Under the pieces are notes generated by a model. It did no database searches and was not told the origin of the DNA. It saw only the letters and a program-made list of their open reading frames with translations. This document shows positions 30,881-42,244 of a stretch of 64,000 bases of DNA, piece by piece; positions within the stretch are counted from its first letter, which is position 1, and each line of letters begins with the position of its first letter. The position numbers and the translations under genes were made by a program. Source of the DNA: Tatumella sp. JGM91 (GTDB lineage: Bacteria > Pseudomonadota > Gammaproteobacteria > Enterobacterales > Enterobacteriaceae); the NCBI RefSeq assembly GCF_018257575.1, contig NZ_JAERJP010000003.1:16499-80498 (forward strand), written 5' to 3'.

Positions 30881-32224
30881 TTAACTGGCAGAGATATTCT
30901 CGTCTGCGACAATAGTGCCGGCAGGGGCCAGCATTGCCGGGCGTTCATCTATTCTGGTGACCAGTAACTGGTCAATCCGGTAGCTGTCGATATCCACCAC
31001 TTCGAACTTATACCCCGAAAACATCACAAAATCGGTACGTTTCGGGATTTTACGCAGCATGTACATCATAAAGCCGCCAATGGTTTCGTAATTACCCGAA
31101 TGGGGAAATTCGTCAATGTTCAGCACCCGCATCACATCATCGATCGGGGTTCCTCCTTCGACCAGCCATGAGTTAGCATCACGGGCAACGATCTGTTCTT
31201 CAAAGCCCTGACCGACCAGGTCACCCATCAGAGTGGTCATCACATCATTCAGTGTGATAATGCCCACCACTAATGCATATTCGTTCATGATCACTGCAAA
31301 ATCTTCCCCGGCAGATTTAAAGCTTTCCAGCGCTTCAGACAGGGTCAGTGTGTCAGGAACAATCAGTGCAGAGCGGATCTGCACGCCGCTGTTAAGGGTC
31401 AGGCTCTGATTCCCCAGCACCCGCAGTAATAGCTCCTTGGAGTCAACATAACCAATAATATGGTCAATATCGTTATTACAGACCAGGAATTTAGAATGCG
31501 GGTGCTGTGCAATTTTTGACTTCAGACTTTCTTCATCTTCATTCAAATCGAACCAGACAATATTTTCCCGCGATGTCATGGATGAAGGCACAGTGCGTGA
31601 CTCCAGCTCAAAGACATTTTCAATCAGTTCATGTTCCTGTTTACGCAGTACCCCGGCCAGCGCCCCGGCTTCGACGACCGCGTAGATATCATCAGGGGTG
31701 ATGTCATCTTTGCGGACCATTGGAATTTTAAACAGGCGGAAAATATTATTCGCCATACCGTTAAAAAACCACACCAGTGGCCGGAAGATCATCAGACAAA
31801 AACGCATCGGGTGGATGATACGCAGAGCAATGGCTTCCGGTGCAATCATCCCGATACGTTTTGGTGTCAGGTCTGCAAACAGAATAAACAGGCTGGTGAC
31901 GATGGTGAAAGAGCAGATAAAACTCAGCTGATCGGCAATTTCCGGTGCAAAGAAGCGTGAGAACAGCGAACTGAATGCCGGGGAAAATGCAGCATCACCG
32001 ACGATACCGCCGAGGATGGCAACCGCGTTCAGACCAATCTGTACTACGGTAAAGAACATGCCCGGGGATTCCTGCATCTTCAGGATATGCTGGGCACGGA
32101 CATCACCGTCATCTGCCAGCAATTTCAGTTTTATTTTGCGTGCAGCGGCCAGAGAAATTTCAGACAGGGAGAAAAAAGAACTGATGACTATCAGTAATAA
32201 AATGACAAATAAGCTATCTAACAT
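30881..32224 (-). CDS. paeA: Cadaverine/putrescine exporter PaeA (YtfL)
   Basis: PaeA (YtfL) exports polyamines and helps E. coli survive cadaverine or putrescine stress in stationary phase. The 447-residue inner-membrane protein belongs to the CNNM/CorB-like group. It has an N-terminal DUF21 domain with about four hydrophobic segments (SLFVILLLIVISSFFSLSE; FFTVVQIGLNAVAILGGIVG), the VEAGALAGVLRKQEHELIENVFEL link, two CBS domains (about 210-330), and a C-terminal CorC_HlyC domain (SWLVEGGTPIDDVM). It is near identical to E. coli YtfL. The leader contains a long-range inverted repeat. The msrA gene that separates ytfL and tamA in E. coli is not here. Confidence 0.94.
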   Translation of the reverse strand: MLDSLFVILLLIVISSFFSLSEISLAAARKIKLKLLADDGDVRAQHILKMQESPGMFFTVVQIGLNAVAILGGIVGDAAFSPAFSSLFSRFFAPEIADQLSFICSFTIVTSLFILFADLTPKRIGMIAPEAIALRIIHPMRFCLMIFRPLVWFFNGMANNIFRLFKIPMVRKDDITPDDIYAVVEAGALAGVLRKQEHELIENVFELESRTVPSSMTSRENIVWFDLNEDEESLKSKIAQHPHSKFLVCNNDIDHIIGYVDSKELLLRVLGNQSLTLNSGVQIRSALIVPDTLTLSEALESFKSAGEDFAVIMNEYALVVGIITLNDVMTTLMGDLVGQGFEEQIVARDANSWLVEGGTPIDDVMRVLNIDEFPHSGNYETIGGFMMYMLRKIPKRTDFVMFSGYKFEVVDIDSYRIDQLLVTRIDERPAMLAPAGTIVADENISAS

Positions 32225-32405
32225 AAAGGGTCCAGTGTTTATACTCTTGTCATTTTTGGCGTGGGCAACATAGACCTTCTCGTGCGCTGACAGTGCTTAT
32301 ATCAGTAACATCGGCTATCCGCGCCAAAAATGTCTGTCCGGCAGCTTAATTAGCGTACCTCTCAGACAGAACGGCTCAGGCTTTCCTGAAGAAGCGATTA
32401 TAGCA
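32225..32405 (-). promoter_or_regulatory. paeA promoter and long structured leader
   Basis: On the minus strand an extended -10 (TGCTATAAT) lies at 32397-32405, about 170 bases before the paeA start. The expected leader RNA holds a perfect 11-base inverted repeat, CATTTTTGGCG (32322-32332 on the minus strand) pairing with CGCCAAAAATG (32251-32261), with about 60 bases between the arms. The second arm lies about 26 bases before the start codon. I recognise no known riboswitch class. The rest of the gap, 32406-32695, shows only AT-rich promoter-like sequence before tamA. Confidence 0.5.
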
Positions 32406-32695
32406 GCAGCCACAGAGAGGCCGCCAGAGGGAAAGATGAACAAATTTTCATCGCCCAAATAATCTGTCGTAAAACAGTCTGTGCTGGTTTTTTATCTTAG
32501 CTTTACCGCCATCATTACGTCATTAAACCGAAAAATAGCGTTATATCTTACTGCCAGGTGTTGTGTTAACTGCAGCATTTATCGACAATAGCCGCTAACT
32601 ATCTTAGTTTTTCATTTTTCGTTGTTTTTGCCTTTCCGGCTACCGATAGCCGGAAAAGCTCACCGGGAAAACGGCCGGTTTAAACAGGAGTTTAC

Positions 32696-34441
32696 GTGCC
32701 ACGTCTACGTTTATCGCTATTTGGTATGACGGTAATGCTTTTGACAGCGCCTGCCCTTCAGGCTGCGACCGTTCAGTTACAACTGACGGGATTGTCAGGT
32801 GAATTACAAAATAATGTGCGGATCCGTCTGGCAGCGATTGCCAGTGAAGAAGTTACGGCGGATAACCGTTTCCAGGCACGACTGACCGATTCCATTAAAC
32901 AGAGCCTGCAAGCGCTCGGTTACTTTCAACCGGTAATTACGTTTCCGACCCCTCCTGAGTCTCTGGATCGTAAAAACCCGATCATCCGCGTAAAGGTTGA
33001 TGCCGGTCCGCCGGTAAAGATTGCCGGCAGCACGATTGTGGTCGGGGGGGAAGGCAGTAAAGACCCTGATTACCAACAGTGGATAGCCGCAGGACGTCCG
33101 GTGGTCGGTACGGTACTTAATCAGGGCAAATACGACAGCTTTAAAAGCGGCTTCTCCGGCATTGCTCTGCGCAACGGTTATTTTGATGGTGAGTTTAAAA
33201 AAAGTCAGCTTGGTGTTTCGGTTGAGCGGCATGAAGCGTTCTGGGATATCGACTATGACAGCGGGCAGCGTTACCGGTTTGGTGATGTCAGCTTTACAGG
33301 CTCACAGATCCGTGAAGAGTATCTGCGCCAGCTGGTTCCTTATCACAAAGGCGACTACTACAGTTCCCGGGACTTAGCCGAACTCAACCGCCGTTTATCT
33401 GCCACCGGGTGGTTCAGCTCGGTGGTGGCATCTCCGGAATTCGGTAAGTCCCGTCAGGATAAGGTGCTACCGGTGAGTGCGGTACTGACCCCCGCAGTGA
33501 AAAATACCGCCGAAGCGGGTATCGGTTACTCAACTGATGTCGGGCCCCATGTTAAAGCATCGTGGAAACGTCCCTGGGTAAACGACTACGGCCACAGCAT
33601 GTCGGTCAGCACTTACCTGTCGCAGCCGGAACAACAGCTCGACATGACCTATAAAATACCGTTACTGAAAAGTCCGCTGGAACAATATTATCTGTTACAG
33701 GGCGGTGTAAAGCGTACCGACCTGAATGATACCCGTTCTGATACCTCGACACTGGCAGTATCCCGCTACTGGGATAATCAGTCGGGCTGGCAAAAAGCGG
33801 TAAACCTGCGCTGGAGTCTGGATAACTATACCCAGGGGAATATATCGGATAATACGATGCTGATTTATCCGGGGGTCAGTGTTAACCGTACCCGCTCACG
33901 GGGCGGGCTGATGCCGACATGGGGGGACTCTCAGCGTTACTCTGTCGACGTTTCTGATACGGGGTGGGGCTCGGATGTCGATTTTGTCATTATGCAGGCA
34001 CAAAATGTCTGGATCCGTACCCTGGCCGAAAAAAACCGTTTTGTATTCCGTGGTAACCTTGGCTGGATAGAAACCAGTAATTTCAACCGTATCCCGCCTG
34101 ACCTGCGCTTTTTTGCCGGGGGTGACCGCAGTATCCGTGGCTATAAATATAAAGATATCTCACCGCGTGATTCTGATGGCAAGCTGACCGGGGCCTCCAA
34201 AATGGCCACCGGTTCGGCCGAGTATCAGTATAATTTTACGGGCAAATGGTGGGGGGCAGTCTTTATCGATTCCGGTGAAGCGGTCAATAATATCAAAGAT
34301 TCTGATTTCAAAACCGGTGCCGGAGTGGGGATCCGCTGGGCATCACCGGTTGGGCCGATCAAGCTGGATATCGCCCGGCCGGTAGGCGATTCAGGCGAGC
34401 ATGGATTACAGTTTTATATCGGGTTGGGGCCGGAGTTATGA
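32696..34441 (+). CDS. tamA: Autotransporter assembly factor TamA
   Basis: TamA is an outer-membrane Omp85-family barrel that, with TamB, helps insert some autotransporters and takes part in phospholipid transport to the outer membrane. The 581-residue protein has a signal peptide (cleavage near LQA-AT), three POTRA domains (about 22-265), and a C-terminal 16-strand barrel with the family motif [19 protein letters not shown] (VRGF/Y loop) and a final IGLGPEL. The start is GTG at 32696 with AACAGGAG upstream. Its stop overlaps the tamB start (4 bases). Confidence 0.97.
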   Translation: MPRLRLSLFGMTVMLLTAPALQAATVQLQLTGLSGELQNNVRIRLAAIASEEVTADNRFQARLTDSIKQSLQALGYFQPVITFPTPPESLDRKNPIIRVKVDAGPPVKIAGSTIVVGGEGSKDPDYQQWIAAGRPVVGTVLNQGKYDSFKSGFSGIALRNGYFDGEFKKSQLGVSVERHEAFWDIDYDSGQRYRFGDVSFTGSQIREEYLRQLVPYHKGDYYSSRDLAELNRRLSATGWFSSVVASPEFGKSRQDKVLPVSAVLTPAVKNTAEAGIGYSTDVGPHVKASWKRPWVNDYGHSMSVSTYLSQPEQQLDMTYKIPLLKSPLEQYYLLQGGVKRTDLNDTRSDTSTLAVSRYWDNQSGWQKAVNLRWSLDNYTQGNISDNTMLIYPGVSVNRTRSRGGLMPTWGDSQRYSVDVSDTGWGSDVDFVIMQAQNVWIRTLAEKNRFVFRGNLGWIETSNFNRIPPDLRFFAGGDRSIRGYKYKDISPRDSDGKLTGASKMATGSAEYQYNFTGKWWGAVFIDSGEAVNNIKDSDFKTGAGVGIRWASPVGPIKLDIARPVGDSGEHGLQFYIGLGPEL

Positions 34442-37400
34442 CGCTATTGAAAAGAGTTCTGGCAGGGATCCTGATATTTCTGTTACTGCTGGTGGTTATT
34501 ATTGGCTTCCTGATTGGGACTACGCCCGGCTTACATCTGGTGCTTAACAGCGCTGCGCGCTGGGTTCCGGGTTTACAGATTCAACAGGTCGAAGGTGGCT
34601 GGCGAAATCTGACGATTAAAGGGCTGGCGTATCAGATGCCCGGGGTCAGTGTCTCCGGCGGGGAGTTTCATTTATCGCTGGATGCGTCATGTCTGATCCA
34701 CTCTTCAGTGTGTGTTAATGACATCGGACTTAAAGATGTCAGCGTGGTCGTGGACAGCAGCAAAATGGCCCCCGCATCACCGGAGAAACCGGCCGAAGAG
34801 AGCAGCAGTGGCGACATTTCCACCCCGTATCCGATAGTGTTACGTCACCTCGGGCTGGATAATGTGAATCTGAAAATCGATGACACGGCGATTTCTCTGG
34901 GCAGTTTCTCGAGCGGGATTCACTGGCAGGGGCGTCAGCTGACCCTGACACCGACCAGGATAGAAAATCTGCTGCTGGCATTACCAAAAAGCAAAACAGC
35001 CGCAGCACAGGCAGCCGCCGGGCCGGTTGCCGTACAAGCTGCCAAAGTCACACCGCCAGTTTCGGCAACGTCCGGAACAGGGCAGCCGGTGGCTGCGGCA
35101 GCTTCGCAGCCTGTTACGGAGCAATCACCGGCAGAAATGCTGCGGGCGTTATTCGCTAAACCACTACTGAATTTACCCGAATTCCGTTTACCGATAGATA
35201 TCCGTATTGAGGATATTCTTGGCGAAAACCTGCGTCTGACCGGGGATACGGACCTGACCGTTAATCGTTTACAGCTCCGGGCCCTGATTCAGGAAAATAA
35301 AGTTGAGTTACAGACCCTGAAGATAAACGCACAGCAGGGGATCCTGAGTGCCCGCGGCGAAGCCAGCCTCAGAGATAACTGGCCGCTCAGCCTGACACTG
35401 AACAGTGATATCAATATGGCACCGGTAAAAGGCCAGAAAGTCAGGCTGACTGTCAGTGGTGCCGCAAAACAGCAGGTAGATCTGAAAGTTAATCTTTCCG
35501 GACCAGTGAAAGCACAGTTACAGGCGATGGCCCGTCCGGCTGACATCGGGCTGCCTTTTTCATTGCGTTTAAACAGCCCGCAATTACGCTGGCCGCTGAC
35601 CGGAGAGCCTGACTGGCAGGTGAAAAATCTGGCACTGACTACTGAGGGGAAAGCGACGGGCTACACGATTTCCCTGCGCAGCGCGGTTTCAGGCAACAGC
35701 ATACCTCCCGCAGATATTGCTCTGGACGGCAAAGGGAATACGGATCGGTTCTCGCTGGATAAACTGCGTATCTCAGCATTACAAGGAAATGTTGATTTAC
35801 GTGCGCTGGTTGACTGGACCAAAGCCGTCAGCTGGAACAGTGAGTTAACCCTGGCAGGTATTAATACCGCCAGACAGTATCCTGACTGGCCGGCAAAACT
35901 GAACGGCAGTATTAAAACCCGTGGCAGTCTGTATGGCGGCAGCTGGCAAATCAGGGTACCTGAACTGTTACTTACCGGTAATGTGAAGCAGAATGCGGTG
36001 AATGTAAAAGGTTCACTTTACGGCAACAGTTACAATCAATGGAATATTCCGGGTATTGATCTGTTACTGGGACAAAACCGGCTGAATATTAAAGGATCTC
36101 TGTCGGATAAGATTAACCTGGATGCCAGCATTGATGCGTCACACCTGGATAATGCATTGCCGGGACTGGGTGGGGTGGTTAAAGGAACAATACTGGCGCG
36201 CGGTAGCTTACAGCAGCCTGAAGTTCGTGCGGATCTTGACGGACAGGGGTTACGCTGGCAGCAATTGAAAATTCGTCGTGTCAGCCTTAAAGGCAATGTC
36301 AGTTCCGGCCAGCAGATTGCCGGTAAACTTGCGTTACGGGTATCACAGCTGCAACAGGATGCCCTTAACATCAGCAGTGTGGTACTGGATGCCGATGGTA
36401 ACGAAAAACAGCATCAGCTGAAACTGACGGTGGCCGGTGAACCTGTTTCGGGTCAGTTGTCCCTGACCGGCAGCTTTGATCGCCAGCAACAGCGCTGGCA
36501 GGGATCACTTAACAATACCCGCTTTAACACCCCGGTTGGCGAATGGCGGCTGAGTAAAGCGGTCAGCCTGGATTATAAAAATACCCTGAAAACGATCACA
36601 ATTGGCAGCCACTGCTGGCTGAATCCTGATGCACAGATTTGTGTACCGGAACCGATTGTCGCCGGTGCTGACGGGCATGCACGGATACAACTGACCCGGT
36701 TTGACCTCGGGATGTTAAAACCGGTATTACCTGCGGAGACTCAGCTGAAAGGTGTATTCAGCGGAGATGCCAGGGTGAAATGGACCGCCAACGGAGGACT
36801 CCCGGAAGGTAATGTGACCCTCAGCGGGAAAGGTGTCGAGGTGAAACAGAACGTGCAGGGCAATACACTGCCTATTGCATTTGATGCCCTGAACCTGAAA
36901 GCCTCGCTGGCAGGCGGAAAAGCTCAGCTTGACTGGCGGGTAAAAATTGCTAATAACGGTCAGCTGAACGGCAGTGTCCGGATCAGCGATCCGCAACGGG
37001 CCCGTAATCTGAGTGGTAGCGTGAATATTGCCGGTTTTTCTCTGGGGCTGTTTAATCCGGCGCTGGCGAAAGGGGAACAAATTACCGGTATGCTGAACAG
37101 CCAGTTGCGTTTATCCGGTAATTTGCAGAACCCGCGGGTCTATGGTCAGACTACGCTGGACGGCCTTGATATTAATGCCAATTTTATGCCGGTTGATATG
37201 ACATCGGCGAACCTGAAACTGGTATTTAACGGGGTCAGTTCAACCCTCGAAGGTCTGATTCAGACCCGGCAGGGAAACCTGAATCTGACCGGTAATGCTG
37301 ACTGGGCTCAGATTGATAACTGGCGGGCTCGGGTTGCTGCCAAAGGTGAAAAAATTCGTGTCACGGTGCCGCCGATGGTCAGGATGGATGTCTCTCCGGA

Positions 37401-38274
37401 TCTTGTGTTTGAAGCCACGCCGGCAGCCTTTAATCTGGATGGCCGTGTGGATATTCCCTGGGCGCGGATTACGGTACAGCAGGTACCGGAAAGTGCCGTC
37501 GGCGTATCTCCTGATCTGGTGATGCTGAATGAGAATCTGCAGCCGATACAGCCAAAAACCACCTCAATTCCTATAAACAGTAATTTAATCATACATGTAG
37601 GTAATGATGTTCGTTTGTCTGCCTTTGGCTTGAATGCCCGTCTGACGGGAGACCTGAAAGTATTGCAGGATAAAAATGGACTCGGACTGAATGGACAGAT
37701 TAATATTCCTTCAGGACGCTTCCATGCCTATGGCCAGGATCTGGTGGTACGTAAAGGACAGTTACAGTTCTCCGGCCCGCCTGACCAGCCATATGTCAAT
37801 CTGGAAGCTATCCGTAACCCTGAAGCCACAGAAGATGATGTGACTGCGGGTATCCGTGTGACAGGCATGGCAGATGAACCTAAGGTTGAGGTGTTCTCTG
37901 ATCCGGTGATGTCACAACAGGCGGCCTTGTCTTATTTATTACGCGGGCAGGGACTCGGCAGTGACGGTGACGGCAACGCACTGACATCTGCTCTGGTTGG
38001 ATTAGGGGTTGCACAAAGCGGGCAGGTAATGGGCAAAATCGGCGAAACCTTCGGTGTGAGTAACCTTGCACTCGATACCGCAGGGGTCGGTGATAGTCAG
38101 CAGGTGCAGGTCAGTGGTTATGTCCTGCCGGGGCTGCAGGTGAAATATGGTATCGGCTTGTTTGATTCTCTGGCGACGCTGACCCTGCGCTACCGGCTGA
38201 TGCCTAAACTCTATTTGGAAGCGGTGTCTGGTGTTGATCAGGCACTTGATTTGCTTTATCAGTTTGAGTTTTAG
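34438..38274 (+). CDS. tamB: Translocation and assembly module subunit TamB
   Basis: TamB is an AsmA-like bridge protein, anchored in the inner membrane by one N-terminal helix ([17 protein letters not shown]), that spans the periplasm and meets TamA. It is thought to carry phospholipids along a hydrophobic groove of repeated beta strands. It has 1278 residues; E. coli has 1259. A Pro/Ala/Gln-rich insert lies near residues 184-230 ([19 protein letters not shown]...). The C-terminal DUF490 domain ends [15 protein letters not shown]. It overlaps tamA and is followed two bases later by ytfP. Confidence 0.97.
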   Translation: MTLLKRVLAGILIFLLLLVVIIGFLIGTTPGLHLVLNSAARWVPGLQIQQVEGGWRNLTIKGLAYQMPGVSVSGGEFHLSLDASCLIHSSVCVNDIGLKDVSVVVDSSKMAPASPEKPAEESSSGDISTPYPIVLRHLGLDNVNLKIDDTAISLGSFSSGIHWQGRQLTLTPTRIENLLLALPKSKTAAAQAAAGPVAVQAAKVTPPVSATSGTGQPVAAAASQPVTEQSPAEMLRALFAKPLLNLPEFRLPIDIRIEDILGENLRLTGDTDLTVNRLQLRALIQENKVELQTLKINAQQGILSARGEASLRDNWPLSLTLNSDINMAPVKGQKVRLTVSGAAKQQVDLKVNLSGPVKAQLQAMARPADIGLPFSLRLNSPQLRWPLTGEPDWQVKNLALTTEGKATGYTISLRSAVSGNSIPPADIALDGKGNTDRFSLDKLRISALQGNVDLRALVDWTKAVSWNSELTLAGINTARQYPDWPAKLNGSIKTRGSLYGGSWQIRVPELLLTGNVKQNAVNVKGSLYGNSYNQWNIPGIDLLLGQNRLNIKGSLSDKINLDASIDASHLDNALPGLGGVVKGTILARGSLQQPEVRADLDGQGLRWQQLKIRRVSLKGNVSSGQQIAGKLALRVSQLQQDALNISSVVLDADGNEKQHQLKLTVAGEPVSGQLSLTGSFDRQQQRWQGSLNNTRFNTPVGEWRLSKAVSLDYKNTLKTITIGSHCWLNPDAQICVPEPIVAGADGHARIQLTRFDLGMLKPVLPAETQLKGVFSGDARVKWTANGGLPEGNVTLSGKGVEVKQNVQGNTLPIAFDALNLKASLAGGKAQLDWRVKIANNGQLNGSVRISDPQRARNLSGSVNIAGFSLGLFNPALAKGEQITGMLNSQLRLSGNLQNPRVYGQTTLDGLDINANFMPVDMTSANLKLVFNGVSSTLEGLIQTRQGNLNLTGNADWAQIDNWRARVAAKGEKIRVTVPPMVRMDVSPDLVFEATPAAFNLDGRVDIPWARITVQQVPESAVGVSPDLVMLNENLQPIQPKTTSIPINSNLIIHVGNDVRLSAFGLNARLTGDLKVLQDKNGLGLNGQINIPSGRFHAYGQDLVVRKGQLQFSGPPDQPYVNLEAIRNPEATEDDVTAGIRVTGMADEPKVEVFSDPVMSQQAALSYLLRGQGLGSDGDGNALTSALVGLGVAQSGQVMGKIGETFGVSNLALDTAGVGDSQQVQVSGYVLPGLQVKYGIGLFDSLATLTLRYRLMPKLYLEAVSGVDQALDLLYQFEF

Positions 38275-38276
38275 CA

Positions 38277-38624
38277 ATGCGAATAATCGTCTATGGTAGT
38301 TTGAGGCGCAAGCAGGGAAACAGTCACTGGATGACCAATGCGCAGTGGTTAGGGGATTATCAGGTTGAAGGGTATGACCTGTATAATCTTGGTCTGTACC
38401 CCGGGATTGTTGCCGGTGAAGGACGTGTGTGTTGTGAGGTATACCGGATAGATGCCACAACTCTGGGTGAACTGGATGCCCTGAGGACCCGTGGCGGAGA
38501 GTACAAGCGTCAGCTGATATCGACGCCGTACGGTACTGCGTGGATGTATATATATCAGCGGCCAGTCGTCCGCAGCCAGCAGATTATCAGTGGTGACTGG
38601 CTTAAAAAGGATAGTGAAAACTGA
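38277..38624 (+). CDS. ytfP: Gamma-glutamylcyclotransferase-fold protein YtfP
   Basis: The 115-residue cytosolic protein has the gamma-glutamylcyclotransferase/AIG2 fold with the N-terminal substrate loop VYGSLRRKQGN and the putative acid Glu in LRTRGGEYKRQ. The physiological substrate is not known. It starts two bases after tamB, completing the tamA-tamB-ytfP operon as in E. coli, and ends at a shared terminator with ppa. Confidence 0.94.
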   Translation: MRIIVYGSLRRKQGNSHWMTNAQWLGDYQVEGYDLYNLGLYPGIVAGEGRVCCEVYRIDATTLGELDALRTRGGEYKRQLISTPYGTAWMYIYQRPVVRSQQIISGDWLKKDSEN

Positions 38625-38631
38625 GACAACG

Positions 38632-38666
38632 AAAAACGCCGTCTGTTAGCAGACGGCGTTTTTTTT
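38632..38666. terminator. Bidirectional terminator ytfP/ppa
   Basis: The stem AAAAACGCCGTCTG-TTAG-CAGACGGCGTTTTT has an A-tract and a T-tract on either side, between converging genes. Confidence 0.94.
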
Positions 38667-38683
38667 ACAGCAAAAGCAGAAGA

Positions 38684-39214
38684 TTACTTTTTAGCAGCAC
38701 GTTCGAAAGAAGAAACGATTTCTGCTTTAGCCGCGGCGGCATCAGCCCAGCCATCGACCTTAACCCACTTGCCTTTTTCCAGATCTTTGTAATGTTCAAA
38801 GAAATGGGTAATCTGGGCGCGCAGTAACTCAGGAAGATCTGTCACGTCTTTAACATGATCATATTCTTTGGTCAGTTTGCTGTGGGGGACAGCAACGACT
38901 TTAGCATCTTCACCTGATTCATCAGTCATTTTCAGTACGCCAACCGGACGGCAGCGGATCACTGAACCATGCTCTAACGGATACGGCGTCGGGACCAGAA
39001 CGTCTACCGGGTCACCATCCAGTGACAGAGTGTGGTTGATGTAACCGTAATTACATGGGTAGAACATGGCCGTAGACATGAAACGATCGACAAACAGTGC
39101 GCCTGACTCTTTATCAACTTCATATTTAATTGGATCAGCGTTCGCCGGGATTTCAATGATAACGTAAATATCTTCTGGCAGATCTTTACCTGCTTCAACC
39201 AGGTTCAAACTCAT
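38684..39214 (-). CDS. ppa: Inorganic pyrophosphatase
   Basis: This soluble hexameric enzyme splits pyrophosphate and drives biosynthetic reactions. The 176-residue protein has the family I signature DGDPVDVLV (about 66-74) plus [16 protein letters not shown] and [12 protein letters not shown]. It is nearly the same as E. coli Ppa. Confidence 0.98.
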   Translation of the reverse strand: MSLNLVEAGKDLPEDIYVIIEIPANADPIKYEVDKESGALFVDRFMSTAMFYPCNYGYINHTLSLDGDPVDVLVPTPYPLEHGSVIRCRPVGVLKMTDESGEDAKVVAVPHSKLTKEYDHVKDVTDLPELLRAQITHFFEHYKDLEKGKWVKVDGWADAAAAKAEIVSSFERAAKK

Positions 39215-39398
39215 CGTTTAATTCCTTCAATGACATCAATTAAGTGCCCGGTATTATAGCTAACTGACAGTGAAAGTATTGCCTCTTTTTCTGCTTTCAG
39301 AGTGATCCGCACAGAGCTTTCGGCGAAAAACAAACCCGCCGCACAGCTATCAGAGATAAAGATCTCTGCGGATGATTCAGCAGAGGGTCAGTTGTCAG

Positions 39399-39425
39399 TA
39401 AAGGATCGCCCCGCCGTGACGATAA
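39399..39425 (+). promoter_or_regulatory. Sigma-28 (FliA) promoter for the chemoreceptor
   Basis: TAAA (39399-39402), a spacer of exactly 15 bases, then GACGATAA (39418-39425) match the FliA consensus TAAA-N15-GCCGATAA with one change. It lies about 40 bases before the chemoreceptor start. Confidence 0.75.
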
Positions 39426-39465
39426 ATAAGGTATTTCCGTACATAGCGGCTAAGGAACAGGTTTT

Positions 39466-41022
39466 ATGCTGTTTAAATTATCATTACGCAGCGGGTTGCT
39501 GATTATTCTGTTATTAATGACCGCGTTGTTATGCATTGTCAGCGCCACCGGGTTTATCGCTCTGAGAGCCGCCGATCGCTCACTGACTGAGATCAATCGT
39601 ATCCATGAGAATGAGCTGGCTAACCTTTACCAGAGTAACAGCGACTTACTGCATAGTCGCTCACTGGCGGCACTGGTGGTCCTCAAGCAGGAATCGGGGG
39701 ATAAACAGGCCGCAGCAAAGTATCTGCAGGGGGTAAATGATGCGGTTGCCAGTTCACTGCTGCATATGGAACTGTTTATGAAAGCCGGGACGGTGACGCA
39801 GAAAGGAAAACAGATGGCGGCTGACATCAGTCGCAGTTTTCAGGCCTATACCGGGCAGGCTATTTTTCCGATGGTCACCAGCCTTAAAGCAGCAGATCTT
39901 GCCAGTTACTATCAAAATATTGAGAAATTCCCTGCCCTGATGGCCAGCTTCAGTCAGTCGGTACAAACGTTTAATCGTTACGCCAGTAATGTTGCACAAC
40001 AGCAATTTATCCTTGCCGGAAAACGGCAGAGGAATATGGAAATATTACTGGCTCTCTGTTCAATCATTACCATCAGTACCTTACTGATCAGCTGGCGGAT
40101 CCTGCGGCAGGCCTTGTTACAGCCATTGGCGCTGATGACGACACATCTGACATTTATTGCCGAAGGGGACTTAACCCGTCAGGTGCCTCTGGCAGGCAGT
40201 AAAGAGCTGCTCAGGGTAATGAATACACTGCAGGCGATGCAAAGTGCGCTGGGGACTTCGGTACAGCAAGTCTCCGGGGCCAGTTTACAGATAGACCAGG
40301 GATGCCGTGAACTGGGGGCGGGGATCCTTAACCTGTCTCAGCGTACAGAAGAGTCTGCAGCCTCTCTGGAACAGACGGCCGCGAGTATGGAACAGATCAC
40401 CGCCACAGTCCGCCTGAATGCAGGTAATGCGCATCAGGCGCATCAGCTTGCCAGCCGGGTGTCGGAAACTGCCCATCGTGGTGCAGAAGTGGTCAATCAG
40501 GTTGTCGAAAAAATGCAGGAGATTACCCACAGTTCGCAAAAAATTGGCGATATTCTGGCTATGATCGATGGTATTGCTTTTCAGACCAATATACTGGCTC
40601 TCAATGCTTCGGTTGAAGCGGCCAGGGCCGGGGAACAGGGCCGGGGATTTTCGGTGGTTGCTAACGAAGTCCGCAGCCTTGCCCAGCGCAGTGCCAGTGC
40701 CGCAAAAGAGATCCGTCAGCTGATAGTCACTTCCCAGAGCCAGGTGGCTGATGGCAGCAGGATGGCCAGCAGGGCCGGGGAATCGATGAGTGAAATTTAT
40801 TCTGAAGTATCGCAGGTCAGTCTGCTGATGAAAGAAATTTCGGTTGCCTCTGATGAACAGAGCCGCGGTATCGAACAGATAAATATTGCGGTCACACAGA
40901 TGGATGACGTGGCGCAGCAGAATGCCGCATTGGTGGAACAGGCAACGTCAGCGACTCATACACTCGAAGACCAGAGTTCCCGGCTACAGCATACGGTCGC
41001 CGGGTTTCGTCTGACGGCGTAA
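39466..41022 (+). CDS. Methyl-accepting chemotaxis protein
   Basis: This transmembrane chemoreceptor signals through CheW and CheA to the flagellar motor. The 518-residue protein has TM1 ([20 protein letters not shown], about 10-34), a periplasmic four-helix-bundle type sensor (about 35-188), TM2 ([18 protein letters not shown], about 193-210), a HAMP domain, and a signalling coiled coil. The hairpin tip is [26 protein letters not shown] and [11 protein letters not shown]. Adaptation sites are likely in [20 protein letters not shown]. It ends VAGFRLTA without the NWETF-type pentapeptide that tethers CheR and CheB in Tar and Tsr. The ligand cannot be told from the sequence. It has its own FliA promoter and lies outside the main chemotaxis operon. 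Confidence 0.95.
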   Translation: MLFKLSLRSGLLIILLLMTALLCIVSATGFIALRAADRSLTEINRIHENELANLYQSNSDLLHSRSLAALVVLKQESGDKQAAAKYLQGVNDAVASSLLHMELFMKAGTVTQKGKQMAADISRSFQAYTGQAIFPMVTSLKAADLASYYQNIEKFPALMASFSQSVQTFNRYASNVAQQQFILAGKRQRNMEILLALCSIITISTLLISWRILRQALLQPLALMTTHLTFIAEGDLTRQVPLAGSKELLRVMNTLQAMQSALGTSVQQVSGASLQIDQGCRELGAGILNLSQRTEESAASLEQTAASMEQITATVRLNAGNAHQAHQLASRVSETAHRGAEVVNQVVEKMQEITHSSQKIGDILAMIDGIAFQTNILALNASVEAARAGEQGRGFSVVANEVRSLAQRSASAAKEIRQLIVTSQSQVADGSRMASRAGESMSEIYSEVSQVSLLMKEISVASDEQSRGIEQINIAVTQMDDVAQQNAALVEQATSATHTLEDQSSRLQHTVAGFRLTA

Positions 41023-41033
41023 AGCGTCACCAG

Positions 41034-41067
41034 CCCCGCAGATCGGCACCGGGTAAGATCTGCGGGG
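41034..41067. terminator. Hairpin between convergent chemoreceptor and fbp
   Basis: An 11-base perfect stem (CCCCGCAGATC/GATCTGCGGGG) with a 12-base loop separates the two 3' ends. No T-tract is seen. Confidence 0.55.
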
Positions 41068-41079
41068 GAAAACCGGTAA

Positions 41080-42087
41080 TTATTGTGCGTTTTCTTCAGG
41101 GTTCTCGCGGATAAAACGTTCAAGGTCGTTGACCATCGTTTCAGGACCGACAAAGAACGGACTGCGCTGGTGAATACTCTGGGGTTTCAGTTCCAGAATA
41201 CGGGTGGTGCCGTCACTGGCTTTGCCGCCAGCCTGTTCGGCGAGAAAGGCCATCGGATTACATTCATATAATAAACGCAGTTTTCCTGTCGGATAACTTG
41301 CGGTACTCGGGTACAGATAAATACCGCCTTTTAACAGGTTACGATGGAAGTCTGCGACCAGAGAGCCAATATAACGTGAAGTATAAGGGCGGCGGGTAGC
41401 CGTATCTTCTTCCTGACAGAATTTCAGGTACTTTTTCACCCCCTGCGGGAAGCGTGAATAGTAACCTTCGTTAATCGAGTAAATATTGCCTTGTGCCGGG
41501 AAAGTCATCCGTTCCTGACTCAGACAGAACAGGCCCAGTGACGGATCGTAGGTAAAGGCATGTACGCCGTGGCCGGTGGTATAAACCAGCATGGTCGATG
41601 AACCATAAACCACATATCCGGCAGCAACCTGAGCGGTACCGGGCTGCATAAAGTCTTCTTCAGTGACCGGCGTCCCTACGGGAGTAATACGATGATAAAT
41701 TGAGAAAATAGTACCGACAGAGACATTGACATCAATATTTGAGGAACCATCAAGCGGGTCCATCAGCACCACATACTTACCGTTTTCCACACCTTCGAAA
41801 ATGACAAATTCATCTTCTTCTTCGGAGGCGATGCCCGCCACAATTCCGCGTGCTTTCAGGGCGGCTTTCAGTTTTTCGTTAGCGAACAGGTCAAGCTTCA
41901 TTTGCTGCTCACCCTGTACGTTCTCGACGCCGCTGGTGCCAAGAATATCGACCAGACCGGCTTTATTGATGTCGCGATGAATAACTTTTGCGCCCAGTTT
42001 TATCGCTGAAATCAGCGCTGTCAGTTCGCCTGTGGCATGAGGAAAGTCATGCTGCTTCTCAACAATAAATTCACCCAATGTTTTCAT
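41080..42087 (-). CDS. fbp: Fructose-1,6-bisphosphatase class I
   Basis: Fbp makes fructose 6-phosphate in gluconeogenesis. The 335-residue protein has [24 protein letters not shown] (metal-binding motif, about 108-131) and the late [21 protein letters not shown] substrate motif. It is nearly identical to E. coli Fbp, but the C-terminus (RENPEENAQ) differs slightly. Divergent from mpl. Confidence 0.98.
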   Translation of the reverse strand: MKTLGEFIVEKQHDFPHATGELTALISAIKLGAKVIHRDINKAGLVDILGTSGVENVQGEQQMKLDLFANEKLKAALKARGIVAGIASEEEDEFVIFEGVENGKYVVLMDPLDGSSNIDVNVSVGTIFSIYHRITPVGTPVTEEDFMQPGTAQVAAGYVVYGSSTMLVYTTGHGVHAFTYDPSLGLFCLSQERMTFPAQGNIYSINEGYYSRFPQGVKKYLKFCQEEDTATRRPYTSRYIGSLVADFHRNLLKGGIYLYPSTASYPTGKLRLLYECNPMAFLAEQAGGKASDGTTRILELKPQSIHQRSPFFVGPETMVNDLERFIRENPEENAQ

Positions 42088-42244
42088 AACAATTATCCGG
42101 GATAAGTTAATTAATTAATTTCTTACTTTATGTTAACACCAATGCAAACTTAACTGGCCATAATAACTTAATCAATCATCTTATTTCTTAGTTACCGGCT
42201 GTAGCGTTACACTGTACCGCAACTTTTGGGTAATGGATCAGTTT

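Noticed and set aside
32225-32405. Known riboswitch (for example yybP-ykoY) in the paeA leader
   Set aside because: The leader has an inverted repeat but lacks the conserved loop sequences of that class; left as an unknown structured leader.
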